A stretch of 64,000 nucleotides of DNA from a beta proteobacterium L13. Its GTDB lineage: Bacteria > Pseudomonadota > Gammaproteobacteria > Burkholderiales > Chromobacteriaceae. Below, one piece after another: positions 17,349 through 25,703 of this stretch; position 1 is the first letter of the stretch; each line of letters starts with the position of its first letter. The DNA is taken from the NCBI GenBank assembly GCA_000335715.1, contig AMYZ01000009.1:1-64000 (forward strand). Direction: 5' to 3'. The translations under genes and the position numbers were made by a program. The notes below the pieces were generated by a model. It worked only from the letters and a program-made list of their open reading frames with translations, was not told where the DNA came from and did no database searches.

Positions 17349-17573
17349 CTATTTCTGAAGGCCGACTGTCTGTTCGGGCAGGCCCAGCTTTTTGAGCAGC
17401 AGCGCCAGCGGGCAGAAGTTGCTCAGCGAGTACTGCAACAGGTTGGCGCCGACAAAGGCGGTGAGCCATAGCCAGTACTTGCTGACAAACAGCGGGCTGG
17501 CGTCGGCCCCCAGTGCCAGCGACAGCAGGATCATGCAGCCGGCAAAAAAGCGGATAGCGCGTTCAATGGTCAT
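17349..17573 (-). CDS. DUF2892 (YgaP-type) small membrane protein
   Basis: 74 residues with two hydrophobic segments (FFAGCMILLSLALGA and WLTAFVGANLLQYSL) and the motif NFCPLALLLKKLGL, typical of DUF2892, the membrane part of YgaP-type rhodaneses. Its start overlaps the RND pump stop by four bases, so it is translationally coupled to the pump. With the separate rhodanese downstream it resembles a YgaP split into two genes. Confidence 0.85.
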   Translation of the reverse strand: MTIERAIRFFAGCMILLSLALGADASPLFVSKYWLWLTAFVGANLLQYSLSNFCPLALLLKKLGLPEQTVGLQK

Positions 17574-20500
17574 GGCGAGGTCCTTTCATGAGCTTGGCCG
17601 CGGAAGGCCATGTAATACAGCAGCGGGATCACCACCAGCGTCAGCAGGGTGGACACGAAAATGCCGAAGATCAGCGAGATGGCCAGCCCGTTGAAAATGG
17701 GGTCATCCAGGATAAACAGCGCGCCGATCATGGCGGCCAAGCCGGTCAGGGCGATAGGCTGGGCGCGGGTGGCGGCCGAGCGCACCACGGCGCTGGCTAG
17801 CTCGCTACCGGCGGCCACTTCCAGCCGGATGAAGTCCACCAGCAGGATGGAGTTGCGCACGATGATGCCGGCCAGCGCGATCATGCCGATCATGCTGGTG
17901 GCGGTGAACGGCGCACCCAGCAGCGCGTGGCCGGGCATCACGCCCACCAGCGTCAGCGGAATCGGCGCCATGATGATCAGCGGCATCAGGTAAGAGCCGA
18001 AATGGGCTACCACCAGCAGGTAGATCAGCACCAGGCCCACGGCGTAGGCGGCGCCCATGTCGCGGAAGGTTTCATAGGTGATCTGCCATTCGCCGTCCCA
18101 CTTGATGGCGTATTCGCGTTGCGGGTCAGCCGGCTGGTGGATGAAGTACTCGCCCAGCGGCTGCTGGTTGGCGGTGTGGATGCCGGCGAGTTGGCCGCGC
18201 ATGGCAAACATGCCGTACAGCGGGCTGTCTTCGCCGCCGGCCATGTCGCCGGTCACGTAGTCTACCGCCATGCCATCCTTGCGCAGCTGCGGCCGCTCGG
18301 TGTCGGCCGGTACGGCGGTTACCAGCTCGGACAGCGGCATCACGCTGCCGTCGCCGGCGCGTACCGGCAGCGCCAGCAGCGCGTGGGTATCGGCTTGCAG
18401 TGCTTGCGGCAGGCGCAGCTGTACCGGCACCGCGTACTTGCTGAGGTCGCGCAGCCAGGTGGCGTTATCGCCGGCCAGCCCGGCGGCCAGCGTGCTGACG
18501 ATGGCCGCTTGCGGCACGCCGCGTTGCATGGCTTTTTCGCGGTCGATCAGCAGGACACTGCGCGGGCCTTGCGGCTGCACGGTGCTGTCTACGTCCACTA
18601 CATGCTGGCTGCGCTTGAATACGGCTTCCAGCTGCTGCGCTACGCTGGCGCGGCCGGCGGCGGACGGGCCGTATACCTCGGCCACAATGGGCGCCATCAC
18701 CGGCGGGCCGGGCGGCACTTCCACCAGCTTGATACGTGCGCCGTACAGGCGGGCGATCTGTTGCAGCGCCGGGCGGTAGCGCAGCGCCAGGCTGTGGCTG
18801 GATTCGTGGCGCTGGTGCTTGTCCTGCAGGTTGATCAGGATGTCGCCGCTTTCAAAGCCACTGCGCAGGTAGTACTGGCGTACCAGGCCGTTGAAGTTGA
18901 TCGGCGCGGCGGTGCCGGCGTAGGCCTGGTAGTTCACCACCTCGGGCTGCCGGCCCAGCCAGTTGCCCAGGCTTTGCATCACCGCGGCGGTATCTTCCAG
19001 CGGGGCGCCTGCCGGCATGTCCACCACTAGCTGCAGCTCGGATTTGTTATCAAATGGCAGCATTTTCAGTACTACTAGTTTGGCCACCGGCAGCGCCAGC
19101 GATAGCGCTACCATGCCGGCTACACCCAGCAGCAGCAGGCTGCGCGCGCGGCCGCCGCTTTGTATGTGCAGGAAGGGGGCAAACAGTCGTGCGGCCAACG
19201 GTTGCAGGCGGGCGGACAAACCATCGTGGTGCTGGTGTTGCCGTGGCAGCCAGCGCTGCGCCAGCCATGGTGTCAGCACGAAGGCGATGGCCAGCGAGAT
19301 CAGCATGCCCATCGAGGCATTGATCGGTATCGGGCTCATGTACGGGCCCATCAGGCCGGACACAAAAGCCATGGGCAGCAGGGCGGCAATCACGGTGAGC
19401 GTGGCCAGGATGGTGGGGCCGCCCACTTCGTCCACCGCGCGCGGGATCAGCTCGCTCAGGCTGGCATCCGGCGTGAGCTGGCGGTGGCGGTGGATGTTTT
19501 CCACCACCACGATGGCGTCGTCCACCAGGATGCCGATGGAGAAAATCAGCGCAAACAGCGACACGCGGTTCAGCGTGAAGCCCCAGGCCCAGGAGGCGAA
19601 CAGCGTGGCGGTCAGGGTGAGGATGACGGCGACGCCGACAATGGTGGCTTCGCGCCGGCCCAGCGCCAGCATCACCAGCGCCACCACGGCCGATGTGGCA
19701 AAAGCCAGTTTCTGGATCAGCTTCTGCGCCTTGTCGTTGGCGGTGGCGCCGTAGTTGCGGGTGAGCGTGACCTCGACATTATCCGGCAGCAGCGTGCCGT
19801 GCAGCTGCGCCACGCGCTGCGCCAGCGCGTCGGCGATATCTACCGCGTTCTGCCCCGGCTTTTTGGTGATGCTAAGGGTGACGGCGGGGGCGCTGCCCTT
19901 GGCGTCGCCGTACCACACGTAATGGCTGGCTTGCTGCGCGCCGGCGCTGACCTCGGCCACGTCACGCAGGTACACCGGCCGCCCGTTGCGCACTGCCACG
20001 ATCAGGCTGGCCACTTGCTCGGCGTTTTGCAGGAACGGCCCCGCCTCTACGGTGATGGCCTGGCGGTTCACGGTTTGCCCCAGCGGCAGCGCCTGGTTGG
20101 CCGCAGCCAGCGCCTGGCGCAGGTCGTCCACGGTCAGGCCGGTGGCTTGCAGCTTTTGCGGCAGCAGGCTCACATTCATGGCCTGGCCGGGGCCGCCGAT
20201 GGTGGCCACTTCGCGGGTGCCGGGCACGCGTTTGAGCTCGTTTTCCAGCGCGTGGGCGATGCGTTCCAGATCCAGGCTGCCCAGGCTGTTGTCGCGGGCG
20301 TGCAGGGTAAAGGTGACGATGGGCACATCATCGATGCCCTTGGGCTTGATCAGGGGCTGGCCCACGCCCAGGCCTGGCGGCAGCCAGTCGGCATGGCTGT
20401 GGATGGTGTCGTACAGGCGTACCAGCGCGTCGATGCGCGGTACGCCCACTTTGAACTGCACGGTGAGGATGGCCATGCCTGGCCGGCTGACGGCGTACAG

Positions 20501-20764
20501 GTGATCCACGCCGTCGATCTGGCCCAAGACCTGCTCGGCCGGCTGCGCCACCAGGCTTTCCACGCTTTCCACGCTGGCACCAGGGAAAGGGATCAGCACA
20601 TTGGCCATGGTGACGTTGATCTGCGGCTCTTCTTCGCGCGGGGTCACCAGCACGGCAAACAGGCCCAGCAGCAGGGCCAGCAGGGCAATCAGCGGCGTGA
20701 TGCGGGCGTGCTGGAAAAACGCGGCCAACCGGCCGGCCACACCCAGCTTGTGCGGGGTATCCAT
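17570..20764 (-). CDS. RND-family efflux pump inner-membrane subunit
   Basis: 1064 residues with the AcrB/MexB plan: one membrane helix near residue 25, a large periplasmic loop, a block of helices from about 355, a second loop and final helices. Helix 4 carries the proton-relay pair Asp415-Asp416 in GILVDDAIVVVENIHRH. It has none of the heavy-metal signature of CusA, so it fits the HAE-type drug/organic branch. It begins in a TGATG overlap with the membrane-fusion gene. No outer-membrane channel gene is next to it, so a TolC-like partner from elsewhere is likely. Substrate unknown. Confidence 0.92.
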   Translation of the reverse strand: MDTPHKLGVAGRLAAFFQHARITPLIALLALLLGLFAVLVTPREEEPQINVTMANVLIPFPGASVESVESLVAQPAEQVLGQIDGVDHLYAVSRPGMAILTVQFKVGVPRIDALVRLYDTIHSHADWLPPGLGVGQPLIKPKGIDDVPIVTFTLHARDNSLGSLDLERIAHALENELKRVPGTREVATIGGPGQAMNVSLLPQKLQATGLTVDDLRQALAAANQALPLGQTVNRQAITVEAGPFLQNAEQVASLIVAVRNGRPVYLRDVAEVSAGAQQASHYVWYGDAKGSAPAVTLSITKKPGQNAVDIADALAQRVAQLHGTLLPDNVEVTLTRNYGATANDKAQKLIQKLAFATSAVVALVMLALGRREATIVGVAVILTLTATLFASWAWGFTLNRVSLFALIFSIGILVDDAIVVVENIHRHRQLTPDASLSELIPRAVDEVGGPTILATLTVIAALLPMAFVSGLMGPYMSPIPINASMGMLISLAIAFVLTPWLAQRWLPRQHQHHDGLSARLQPLAARLFAPFLHIQSGGRARSLLLLGVAGMVALSLALPVAKLVVLKMLPFDNKSELQLVVDMPAGAPLEDTAAVMQSLGNWLGRQPEVVNYQAYAGTAAPINFNGLVRQYYLRSGFESGDILINLQDKHQRHESSHSLALRYRPALQQIARLYGARIKLVEVPPGPPVMAPIVAEVYGPSAAGRASVAQQLEAVFKRSQHVVDVDSTVQPQGPRSVLLIDREKAMQRGVPQAAIVSTLAAGLAGDNATWLRDLSKYAVPVQLRLPQALQADTHALLALPVRAGDGSVMPLSELVTAVPADTERPQLRKDGMAVDYVTGDMAGGEDSPLYGMFAMRGQLAGIHTANQQPLGEYFIHQPADPQREYAIKWDGEWQITYETFRDMGAAYAVGLVLIYLLVVAHFGSYLMPLIIMAPIPLTLVGVMPGHALLGAPFTATSMIGMIALAGIIVRNSILLVDFIRLEVAAGSELASAVVRSAATRAQPIALTGLAAMIGALFILDDPIFNGLAISLIFGIFVSTLLTLVVIPLLYYMAFRGQAHERTSP

Positions 20765-21780
20765 CAGCGTGCTCCTGGTGTGCGGGTCAGCGCGGCGGCC
20801 TGTTCGGCGTTGGCTGCGATGCGTTCACCGGCGCGCAGGCCGGCCAGCACCGCGAAGCTGCCGTTTTCGATGCTGCCCAGCCGTACATAGCGCAGGCTGG
20901 GGCGGCCGCTGCCATCTACGGTATAAACCGCGTCAAACTCGCGCTGGCGGCTTACGGCGGAGGCAGGCACTCGCAGCTGGCTGTCGCTGCTGCTCAGGGT
21001 AAAGCCAGCCTGTACCATCTCGCCTACCGGTACCTGGCTGCCGGCTTGCAGGTTGACGCGCACGGTGCGGGTCTGGCTGCTGGCGTCGGTGGCCGGAAAC
21101 CACTCGATGCGGCCAACCTTCAGTGCCTGGCCGCGCCAGTTGAGTGTGGGTGCGGCCTGCTGGTTCACGCTGGCGTAGACGCTGGCCGGCAGCTGCACTT
21201 CTACGCGCAACGCGTTGCCATCGTACAGTTCGACGATAGCCTGGCCCGGCATGGTCAGCGCGCCCAGGTCGCCGTTGACGCGGGCAATGGTGCCGGCAAA
21301 CGGGGCGCTCAGCTGGTACAGGCCAGCCTGCGCGCCCGCAGCGCGGGCGGCGGCGATCTGGGCGCGTGCCTGGGCTTCGGCAGTTTTCAGCTGTGCCTGC
21401 GCGCCATCCAGCGCCGAGGCGCTGATGAAATTTTGTGCGGCCAGTTTTTGGGCGCGGGCAAATTCGCGGCGGGCTTGTTCCAGCTGCGCCTGCGCGGCGG
21501 CGATCTGTGCCTGGCTGGCGCTGGCGGTCTGCTGTGCCGCCTCGCCGTCAACGCGCGCCAGCACGGTGCCGGCTTTTACCGTGTCGCCAGCGCGTGCGCT
21601 AAGCTGGGTAATGCGCCCGGATACCGGCACCGCCAGCTGTGCGCTGCGTTGCGCCTGTACCACGCCCTGGCTCTGGTAGCTGGCGCTATGCTGCAGCTTA
21701 CCCAGCAACAAGGTGGGTAGCGGGGCGGCCAGTGCAGGGCTGGCGCTGAGGGCAATGACACAGAGTCGAAGCAGGTGCAC
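20764..21780 (-). CDS. RND efflux membrane-fusion (periplasmic adaptor) protein
   Basis: 338 residues with a cleavable leader (MHLLRLCVIALSASPALA). A lipoyl-like half motif (VPVSGRITQLSARAGDTVKA) and a long alpha-helical hairpin of alanine and glutamine repeats (about 85-150) follow, then the second lipoyl half (LSAPFAGTIARVNGDLGALT) and beta-barrel parts. It bridges the pump to the outer-membrane channel. First gene of the pump-DUF2892-rhodanese operon, divergent from another rhodanese gene. Confidence 0.9.
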   Translation of the reverse strand: MHLLRLCVIALSASPALAAPLPTLLLGKLQHSASYQSQGVVQAQRSAQLAVPVSGRITQLSARAGDTVKAGTVLARVDGEAAQQTASASQAQIAAAQAQLEQARREFARAQKLAAQNFISASALDGAQAQLKTAEAQARAQIAAARAAGAQAGLYQLSAPFAGTIARVNGDLGALTMPGQAIVELYDGNALRVEVQLPASVYASVNQQAAPTLNWRGQALKVGRIEWFPATDASSQTRTVRVNLQAGSQVPVGEMVQAGFTLSSSDSQLRVPASAVSRQREFDAVYTVDGSGRPSLRYVRLGSIENGSFAVLAGLRAGERIAANAEQAAALTRTPGAR

Positions 21781-21826
21781 GGTAGGCTCCCGAAAAGGTT
21801 GGCTGCTGTAAACATAATATAAAAAT

Positions 21827-21853
21827 TGATAATGTACAACTTCAGCATTATCA
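21827..21853. promoter_or_regulatory. dyad in the divergent promoter of the pump operon and rhodanese gene
   Basis: TGATAATG (21827-21834) and CATTATCA (21846-21853) form a perfect 8-base inverted repeat with an 11-base spacer. It lies in an AT-rich stretch of the 122-base gap between two divergent genes in an otherwise GC-rich region. The dyad and spacing suit an ArsR- or TetR-type dimer. No such regulator is encoded alongside, so the binding protein is unknown. Confidence 0.45.
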
Positions 21854-21902
21854 TGTTTCTACGATGGCGCTTGGCCGATCGCTATTTCATACGGGAGAGA
21901 TC

Positions 21903-22292
21903 ATGTTGAAACGCAATGCACACGAGCTGGTGGCGGCTGCCAAGGCAGAAATCAAGGAATGCACGCTGGAAGAAGCCAAGGCGCTGGTGGCCACCGGCAG
22001 CGTGCTGTTGCTGGATGTTCGCGAGCCGGAGGAATACCACGCCGGCCATCTGGCCAAAGCGGTCAATGTGCCGCGCGGCTTGCTGGAGTTTCGCCTGTCT
22101 GGTGACGCTACGCTGGGTGATACCTCGCGCGCCATCTTGTTGTATTGCAAAACCAGCGGCCGCGCGGCGCTGGCCGCCAAGGTGATGCAGGACATGGGCT
22201 TTGAGCAGGTGGTATCGATGGCGGGCGGCTTTGACGCCTGGGTAGCCGCCGGGCTGCCGGTAGAGAAGCCACAGGCGCTGGGCTTCGATTAA
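21903..22292 (+). CDS. rhodanese-like sulfurtransferase
   Basis: 129 residues from ATG 21903 (GGGAGAGATC upstream). Contains LLLDVREPEEYHAGHLAKAV and the catalytic loop LLYCKTSGRAA with the active-site cysteine, ending GGFDAWVAAGLPV. Divergent from the RND operon, which itself ends with a different rhodanese. The two are not close copies. The shared control region suggests co-regulation in response to reactive sulfur or a related stress; that is inference. Confidence 0.87.
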   Translation: MLKRNAHELVAAAKAEIKECTLEEAKALVATGSVLLLDVREPEEYHAGHLAKAVNVPRGLLEFRLSGDATLGDTSRAILLYCKTSGRAALAAKVMQDMGFEQVVSMAGGFDAWVAAGLPVEKPQALGFD

Positions 22293-22307
22293 GCCTGCGG
22301 ATAAAGC

Positions 22308-22336
22308 AAAAAGGTTGGCCGCGGCCAACCTTTTTT
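22308..22336. terminator. terminator built from two fused repeat copies
   Basis: A perfect palindrome GGTTGGCCGCGGCCAACC (22313-22330) is flanked by five As on the left and six Ts on the right. Two copies of the dispersed word share their GC end to make a bidirectional terminator between the converging rhodanese and tail-anchored protein genes. Confidence 0.88.
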
Positions 22337-22352
22337 ATTGGGTGATGCACGC

Positions 22353-23189
22353 CTAGTACAGGCCGAAGATGCCCATCAGGGTAAAAACCAGCACAAAGCA
22401 GGTAACGCCGGTCAATACCAGATTGGTCTGCTTTTCTTTGCTGAGCGAATCTTCCAGCGAGCGTTCCTGGGTTTTGATGGCGTGAACCTGCCGTTGCAGC
22501 TCGGCTTTCTCGCCATCCAGCCGCGCGATGTTATCCAGCAGGGCACTGACAGGTACCTCGGTAATTTTCTCGGTTTCCCAGCTGCTGATCAGGCGCGAAA
22601 TCTTGTCCTTGAAATAGCGGCCGGAGCGTTGTTCGCTATCCAGAAACTCTATGTCAAAGCCTTGTGCGGCCAAGCGCGCATTACGCTTGATGCGTGCTTC
22701 TTCCCCCTCGGCCTCGGGGTTGGGCAGGGTGGTCGGCTGCACGCTGTATTCGGAATAATGTGCCTTTAGCCATAGAATGGCCTGGGCGTAGGCGTAGCTG
22801 GTCAGGCCTAGCCCCGTCAATTCTGCGCTCAGGTTAAAACCGGATTTGGGGCCAAACTGTACCATCTGGCGCGGGTGGTCTACCGATACCTGCAGGCAGT
22901 TACGCGTATTGAGCCACTCGCTGACCTCGCCCTGATACAGCTTCCATTGTCCGCCTTGTAGCTGGGCATACGCAGCGAACTGGATGCGGAAAAAATCGGA
23001 CTGCTGGGTCTTGCCAAAACTGCGCCGCACAAACACGTAAATCGGGCTACCACCATCCATCAGCGCCAGCAGCTGCTCGCCATGTGTAGTGGATAGGCCG
23101 GCCAGGAACACCTCGTTTTCAACGGGTGGTAGCGGTGGCGGCTCTGGCGGGGGAGCTGCGGCAGGTGTTTTACTGGCTTTGGTGTTCAT
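22353..23189 (-). CDS. unrecognised protein with a coiled coil and a C-terminal membrane anchor
   Basis: 278 residues, no family recognised. The first 25 residues are proline-rich (PPPEPPPLPPVENE). The middle 25-150 looks globular with many aromatic residues (DFFRIQFAAYAQLQGGQWKL). Residues about 220-255 form a likely coiled coil (ARLDGEKAELQRQVHAIKTQ). The last 20 are a single hydrophobic helix (LVLTGVTCFVLVFTLMGIFG) with only LY after it. There is no signal peptide, so it should be a tail-anchored inner-membrane protein facing the cytoplasm. It stands alone between a terminator and rdgC. Confidence 0.75.
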   Translation of the reverse strand: MNTKASKTPAAAPPPEPPPLPPVENEVFLAGLSTTHGEQLLALMDGGSPIYVFVRRSFGKTQQSDFFRIQFAAYAQLQGGQWKLYQGEVSEWLNTRNCLQVSVDHPRQMVQFGPKSGFNLSAELTGLGLTSYAYAQAILWLKAHYSEYSVQPTTLPNPEAEGEEARIKRNARLAAQGFDIEFLDSEQRSGRYFKDKISRLISSWETEKITEVPVSALLDNIARLDGEKAELQRQVHAIKTQERSLEDSLSKEKQTNLVLTGVTCFVLVFTLMGIFGLY

Positions 23190-23334
23190 GGTGGTGCAGG
23201 CATTAAGAAGTAGCAGATTTCAGCCTACACGATTTTACAGCAAATGGTTATAACTATAGACAGGATAACTATTGCCCTGTCATGAGTGATGTGGCGAAAC
23301 CACACCACCGCAGGCGGTGGTGTGGCTGGCAGGC

Positions 23335-24324
23335 TTAGGCCCAGGGCACGTCGATGGCGTCAGGCTTGCCGTTCTCGGGCTGGCTGATAGAGGGGGTTGG
23401 GGCGGGTGTGTTCGAACCTTGCTGGCTGGCCTCCAGGCCGCCCAGCGCGGCGACCAGGTCGTTTACCAAGTCGCCCAGCTCTTCTGCCATCAACAGGAAA
23501 GTGGCTTCAAACAGGCTGGCCAGGTCGTCGCCAGCCTGGCTGGCTTCTTCTTGCAGCACATCCAGAAACTGCAGGCGCTTGAGTTGTAGCTGGTCGGTGA
23601 GCACAAAGCGGATGCGCTCGCGCCAGATCAGGCCCAGGCGGGTTACCTGCTTGCCGGTAGCAATGTGCTGGCGGATTTCGTCGGCGGTCAGGTCGATGCG
23701 GGTGCAGCGCACTACGGCACCGTTCTCGCTGCTGTCTTTCAGCTCGCATTCGGCATCCAGCTCAAAGCCAAAGCCTGCCTCACCGGCGGCCAGCCAGTCG
23801 GTCATCAGCGCGTGCGGCGACACGGCTGTGCGCGGCAGCGCAGCCGGGAACGGTGGCAGTGCCTCGCGCAGGGTGGATACCAGGTTTTCTGCTTTGCTGG
23901 CGGTGCCGCTGTCTACCATCAGCCAGCCGCGCTGACCATCGATATAGGCGGTGGTGCGCCCGGAGCGGGTAAAAGCGCGTGGCAGCAGGTCGTCGGTAAT
24001 CTGCTCTTTCAGTGCCAGCTTTTCCTTGCGGCCAACCTTGCGCAGCTCGGCCGCTTCGATCTCGGCCAGCTTGCTGTCAAGGTGGTCGCGAATCACGCCT
24101 GCCGGCAGTACCTTGTCTTCACGGCGCAGGGTCAGCATCTGGTAGCCACGGGCCTGGTGCAGCGGGCTATCCAGATGGCTGGCCGGGGCTACCCAGCCTT
24201 CGCTGAACCAGTCCAGGCCGCTACAGCGCTGGAAAGGGCGTTTGGCCAGCTGATCGGCTAGCTTGTCGCTGTCGATAGTGAAATTCTCATCCAGCCGAAA
24301 GAAAGACAGTTGCTTAAACCACAT
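23335..24324 (-). CDS. rdgC: recombination-associated protein RdgC
   Basis: 329 residues from ATG 24324 (MWFKQLSFFRL), which aligns with the usual RdgC start (MLWFKN...). RdgC is a ring-shaped nucleoid DNA-binding protein that limits RecA; in Neisseria it also affects pilin antigenic variation. Family motifs seen include GLDWFSEGWV, LPRAFTRSGRTTAYIDGQ, LTADEIRQHIATGKQVTRL and LKRLQFLDVLQEE. The C-terminal 30 residues are a proline-rich extension ending DAIDVPWA. A longer frame begins at 24372 but has no better start. Confidence 0.93.
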   Translation of the reverse strand: MWFKQLSFFRLDENFTIDSDKLADQLAKRPFQRCSGLDWFSEGWVAPASHLDSPLHQARGYQMLTLRREDKVLPAGVIRDHLDSKLAEIEAAELRKVGRKEKLALKEQITDDLLPRAFTRSGRTTAYIDGQRGWLMVDSGTASKAENLVSTLREALPPFPAALPRTAVSPHALMTDWLAAGEAGFGFELDAECELKDSSENGAVVRCTRIDLTADEIRQHIATGKQVTRLGLIWRERIRFVLTDQLQLKRLQFLDVLQEEASQAGDDLASLFEATFLLMAEELGDLVNDLVAALGGLEASQQGSNTPAPTPSISQPENGKPDAIDVPWA

Positions 24325-24414
24325 AATTGATAGATAATCTTTGTCCTCTGAGATCGGCAGATTGTAACGCAAAACAGCGGCAAACTGTCAGTTTCAGGAT
24401 AAATGAATGGGTCG

Positions 24415-24491
24415 CGGGGTGTAGCTTAGCCTGGTAGAGCGCTACGTTCGGGACGTAGAGGCCGGAGGTTCGAATCCTCTCACCCCGACCA
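24415..24491 (+). tRNA. tRNA-Pro, anticodon CGG
   Basis: A 77-base cloverleaf: acceptor CGGGGTG pairing with CACCCCG, anticodon stem CTACG/CGTAG with loop TTCGGGA (anticodon CGG), T loop TTCGAAT, and an encoded ACCA end. Identical to the copy 29 bases downstream. Confidence 0.97.
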
Positions 24492-24520
24492 GCATTTATC
24501 CTGACAGATCCGTCCTTCCT

Positions 24521-24597
24521 CGGGGTGTAGCTTAGCCTGGTAGAGCGCTACGTTCGGGACGTAGAGGCCGGAGGTTCGAATCCTCTCACCCCGACCA
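24521..24597 (+). tRNA. tRNA-Pro, anticodon CGG, second identical copy
   Basis: The same 77 bases as 24415-24491, including the encoded CCA, so the pair is a recent or gene-converted tandem duplication. A terminator follows seven bases after the end. Confidence 0.97.
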
Positions 24598-24603
24598 TAT
24601 TTT

Positions 24604-24631
24604 AAAAGCCTGCTTTTTAGCAGGCTTTTTT
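24604..24631 (+). terminator. terminator of the tRNA-Pro operon
   Basis: AAAAGCCTGC (24604-24613) pairs with GCAGGCTTTT (24620-24629), followed by more Ts. Its last base overlaps the stop codon of the minus-strand gene ending at 24631, and the A-run lets it work in both directions. Confidence 0.9.
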
Positions 24632-25410
24632 CATGGCTGCTGCGGTGGCATGGCAAATTCCTGTAGCTGGTATGCCGCCGCAATCTGTTGGTAGCGGCCG
24701 TTCTGATGCAGTTTCCACAGCCCGCGATTGAAGGCTGTGCGCCAGAACGACTGCATGGGGTTGGCCGCAAAGCCAACCGAGATCACCTCTTTGCCCAGCA
24801 CCAGTTCACCCCAGGCCAGCTGGGGCCTGGTGGGCAGCTTGCCTGAGCGTATCAGGGCATCCCCGACTGCCTTTTCTGTGATGGCTAGCTGTATGCGCTG
24901 TTGCTGGAGTTTGCGCAGATTGGTTTCATCGTCGCGCGTACTGTCCAGCTCCATCTTCAGTTTGAGCATGCTTTCCGGGTATTGATAGCCCGCTACGGTG
25001 CCGGCTAGTCTGCCTGGCAGCCAGCTCATCGGTAGTGGCAACGGGGCTTTGCCTCGCACGACATAGGCACCGATCAGGCTTTGAAAGACCGGGTTGCCAG
25101 GCTGCAGCTGCATGTTTTTCTGATCGGTACGCCATATGCCGATAACACCATCAAAGCGGCTGTGGTGGTTAAGGGCAATGACGCGTTGCCATGGCATCAC
25201 CGTCACATTCACCCGGATGTCTTCCTGTGCAAACGCTTCTCTTACGATGGATACCAAGGCACCACCATCAGGACGCTTGCTCTCGCAAAACGGCGGATAT
25301 TCCAAGGTGGCCAGCGTGATGGAGGGGTGGACTGTCGTGATGAACCCCCAGGCGGAGGGCGCGATAGAGGCGGATAAGCCAAGTGCCAGCAAGAGGCGGA
25401 GGGTGCTCAT
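24631..25410 (-). CDS. periplasmic solute-binding protein, family 3 (amino-acid type)
   Basis: 259 residues from ATG 25410 with a signal peptide (MSTLRLLLALGLSASIAPSA, cleavage near SAWG). The domain-3 binding-protein pattern is present: LATLEYPPFCESKRPDGGAL, then a ligand pocket segment FDGVIGIWRTDQ, and a C-terminal KLHQNGRYQQI. No permease or ATPase genes are adjacent, so it may be a stand-alone sensor-like binding protein. Ligand unknown. Confidence 0.8.
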   Translation of the reverse strand: MSTLRLLLALGLSASIAPSAWGFITTVHPSITLATLEYPPFCESKRPDGGALVSIVREAFAQEDIRVNVTVMPWQRVIALNHHSRFDGVIGIWRTDQKNMQLQPGNPVFQSLIGAYVVRGKAPLPLPMSWLPGRLAGTVAGYQYPESMLKLKMELDSTRDDETNLRKLQQQRIQLAITEKAVGDALIRSGKLPTRPQLAWGELVLGKEVISVGFAANPMQSFWRTAFNRGLWKLHQNGRYQQIAAAYQLQEFAMPPQQP

Positions 25411-25647
25411 GCCCGGCTTCCTTTGTCGTGCACGGTGGTTCGGGTGGGCTGGTGCAGCCATAGGCGGTATATCGTGGAGGGTCTCTGGTGCTGGAATTGT
25501 GCGCTTTGGTGAAAATCTAGATAAAACAGCAATTTGCTAATACCAACATTTCAATAAATTAAAATGTTGGTATTTTGATACTTGGCGCGGATTGCATAGA
25601 AATATCATTGTAATTTCTTGCGTAGCTGCACACGTTGGCGCAAAAGG

Positions 25648-25681
25648 CAAACCCCTCCCGAACATGGCGAAGAGGGGTTTG
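25648..25681 (-). terminator. hairpin downstream of gltX
   Basis: CAAACCCCT (25648-25656) pairs with AGGGGTTTG (25673-25681) over a 16-base loop, just after the gltX stop on the minus strand. The U-run is interrupted, so termination may be modest. The AT-rich 230 bases between here and the binding-protein start (25411-25647) hold no gene that I can support. Confidence 0.6.
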
Positions 25682-25703
25682 GTCGTATGCAGCAGGTGTG
25701 TGC

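Noticed and set aside
17349-17573. DUF2892 frame as a degraded piece of a larger gene
   Set aside because: Its length, two membrane segments and the NFCPLALLLKKLGL motif fit complete DUF2892 proteins, and it is coupled to the pump gene by overlap.
24415-24597. tRNA pair as attachment site of an integrated element
   Set aside because: Both sides carry ordinary chromosomal genes; there is no integrase and no further tRNA fragment nearby.
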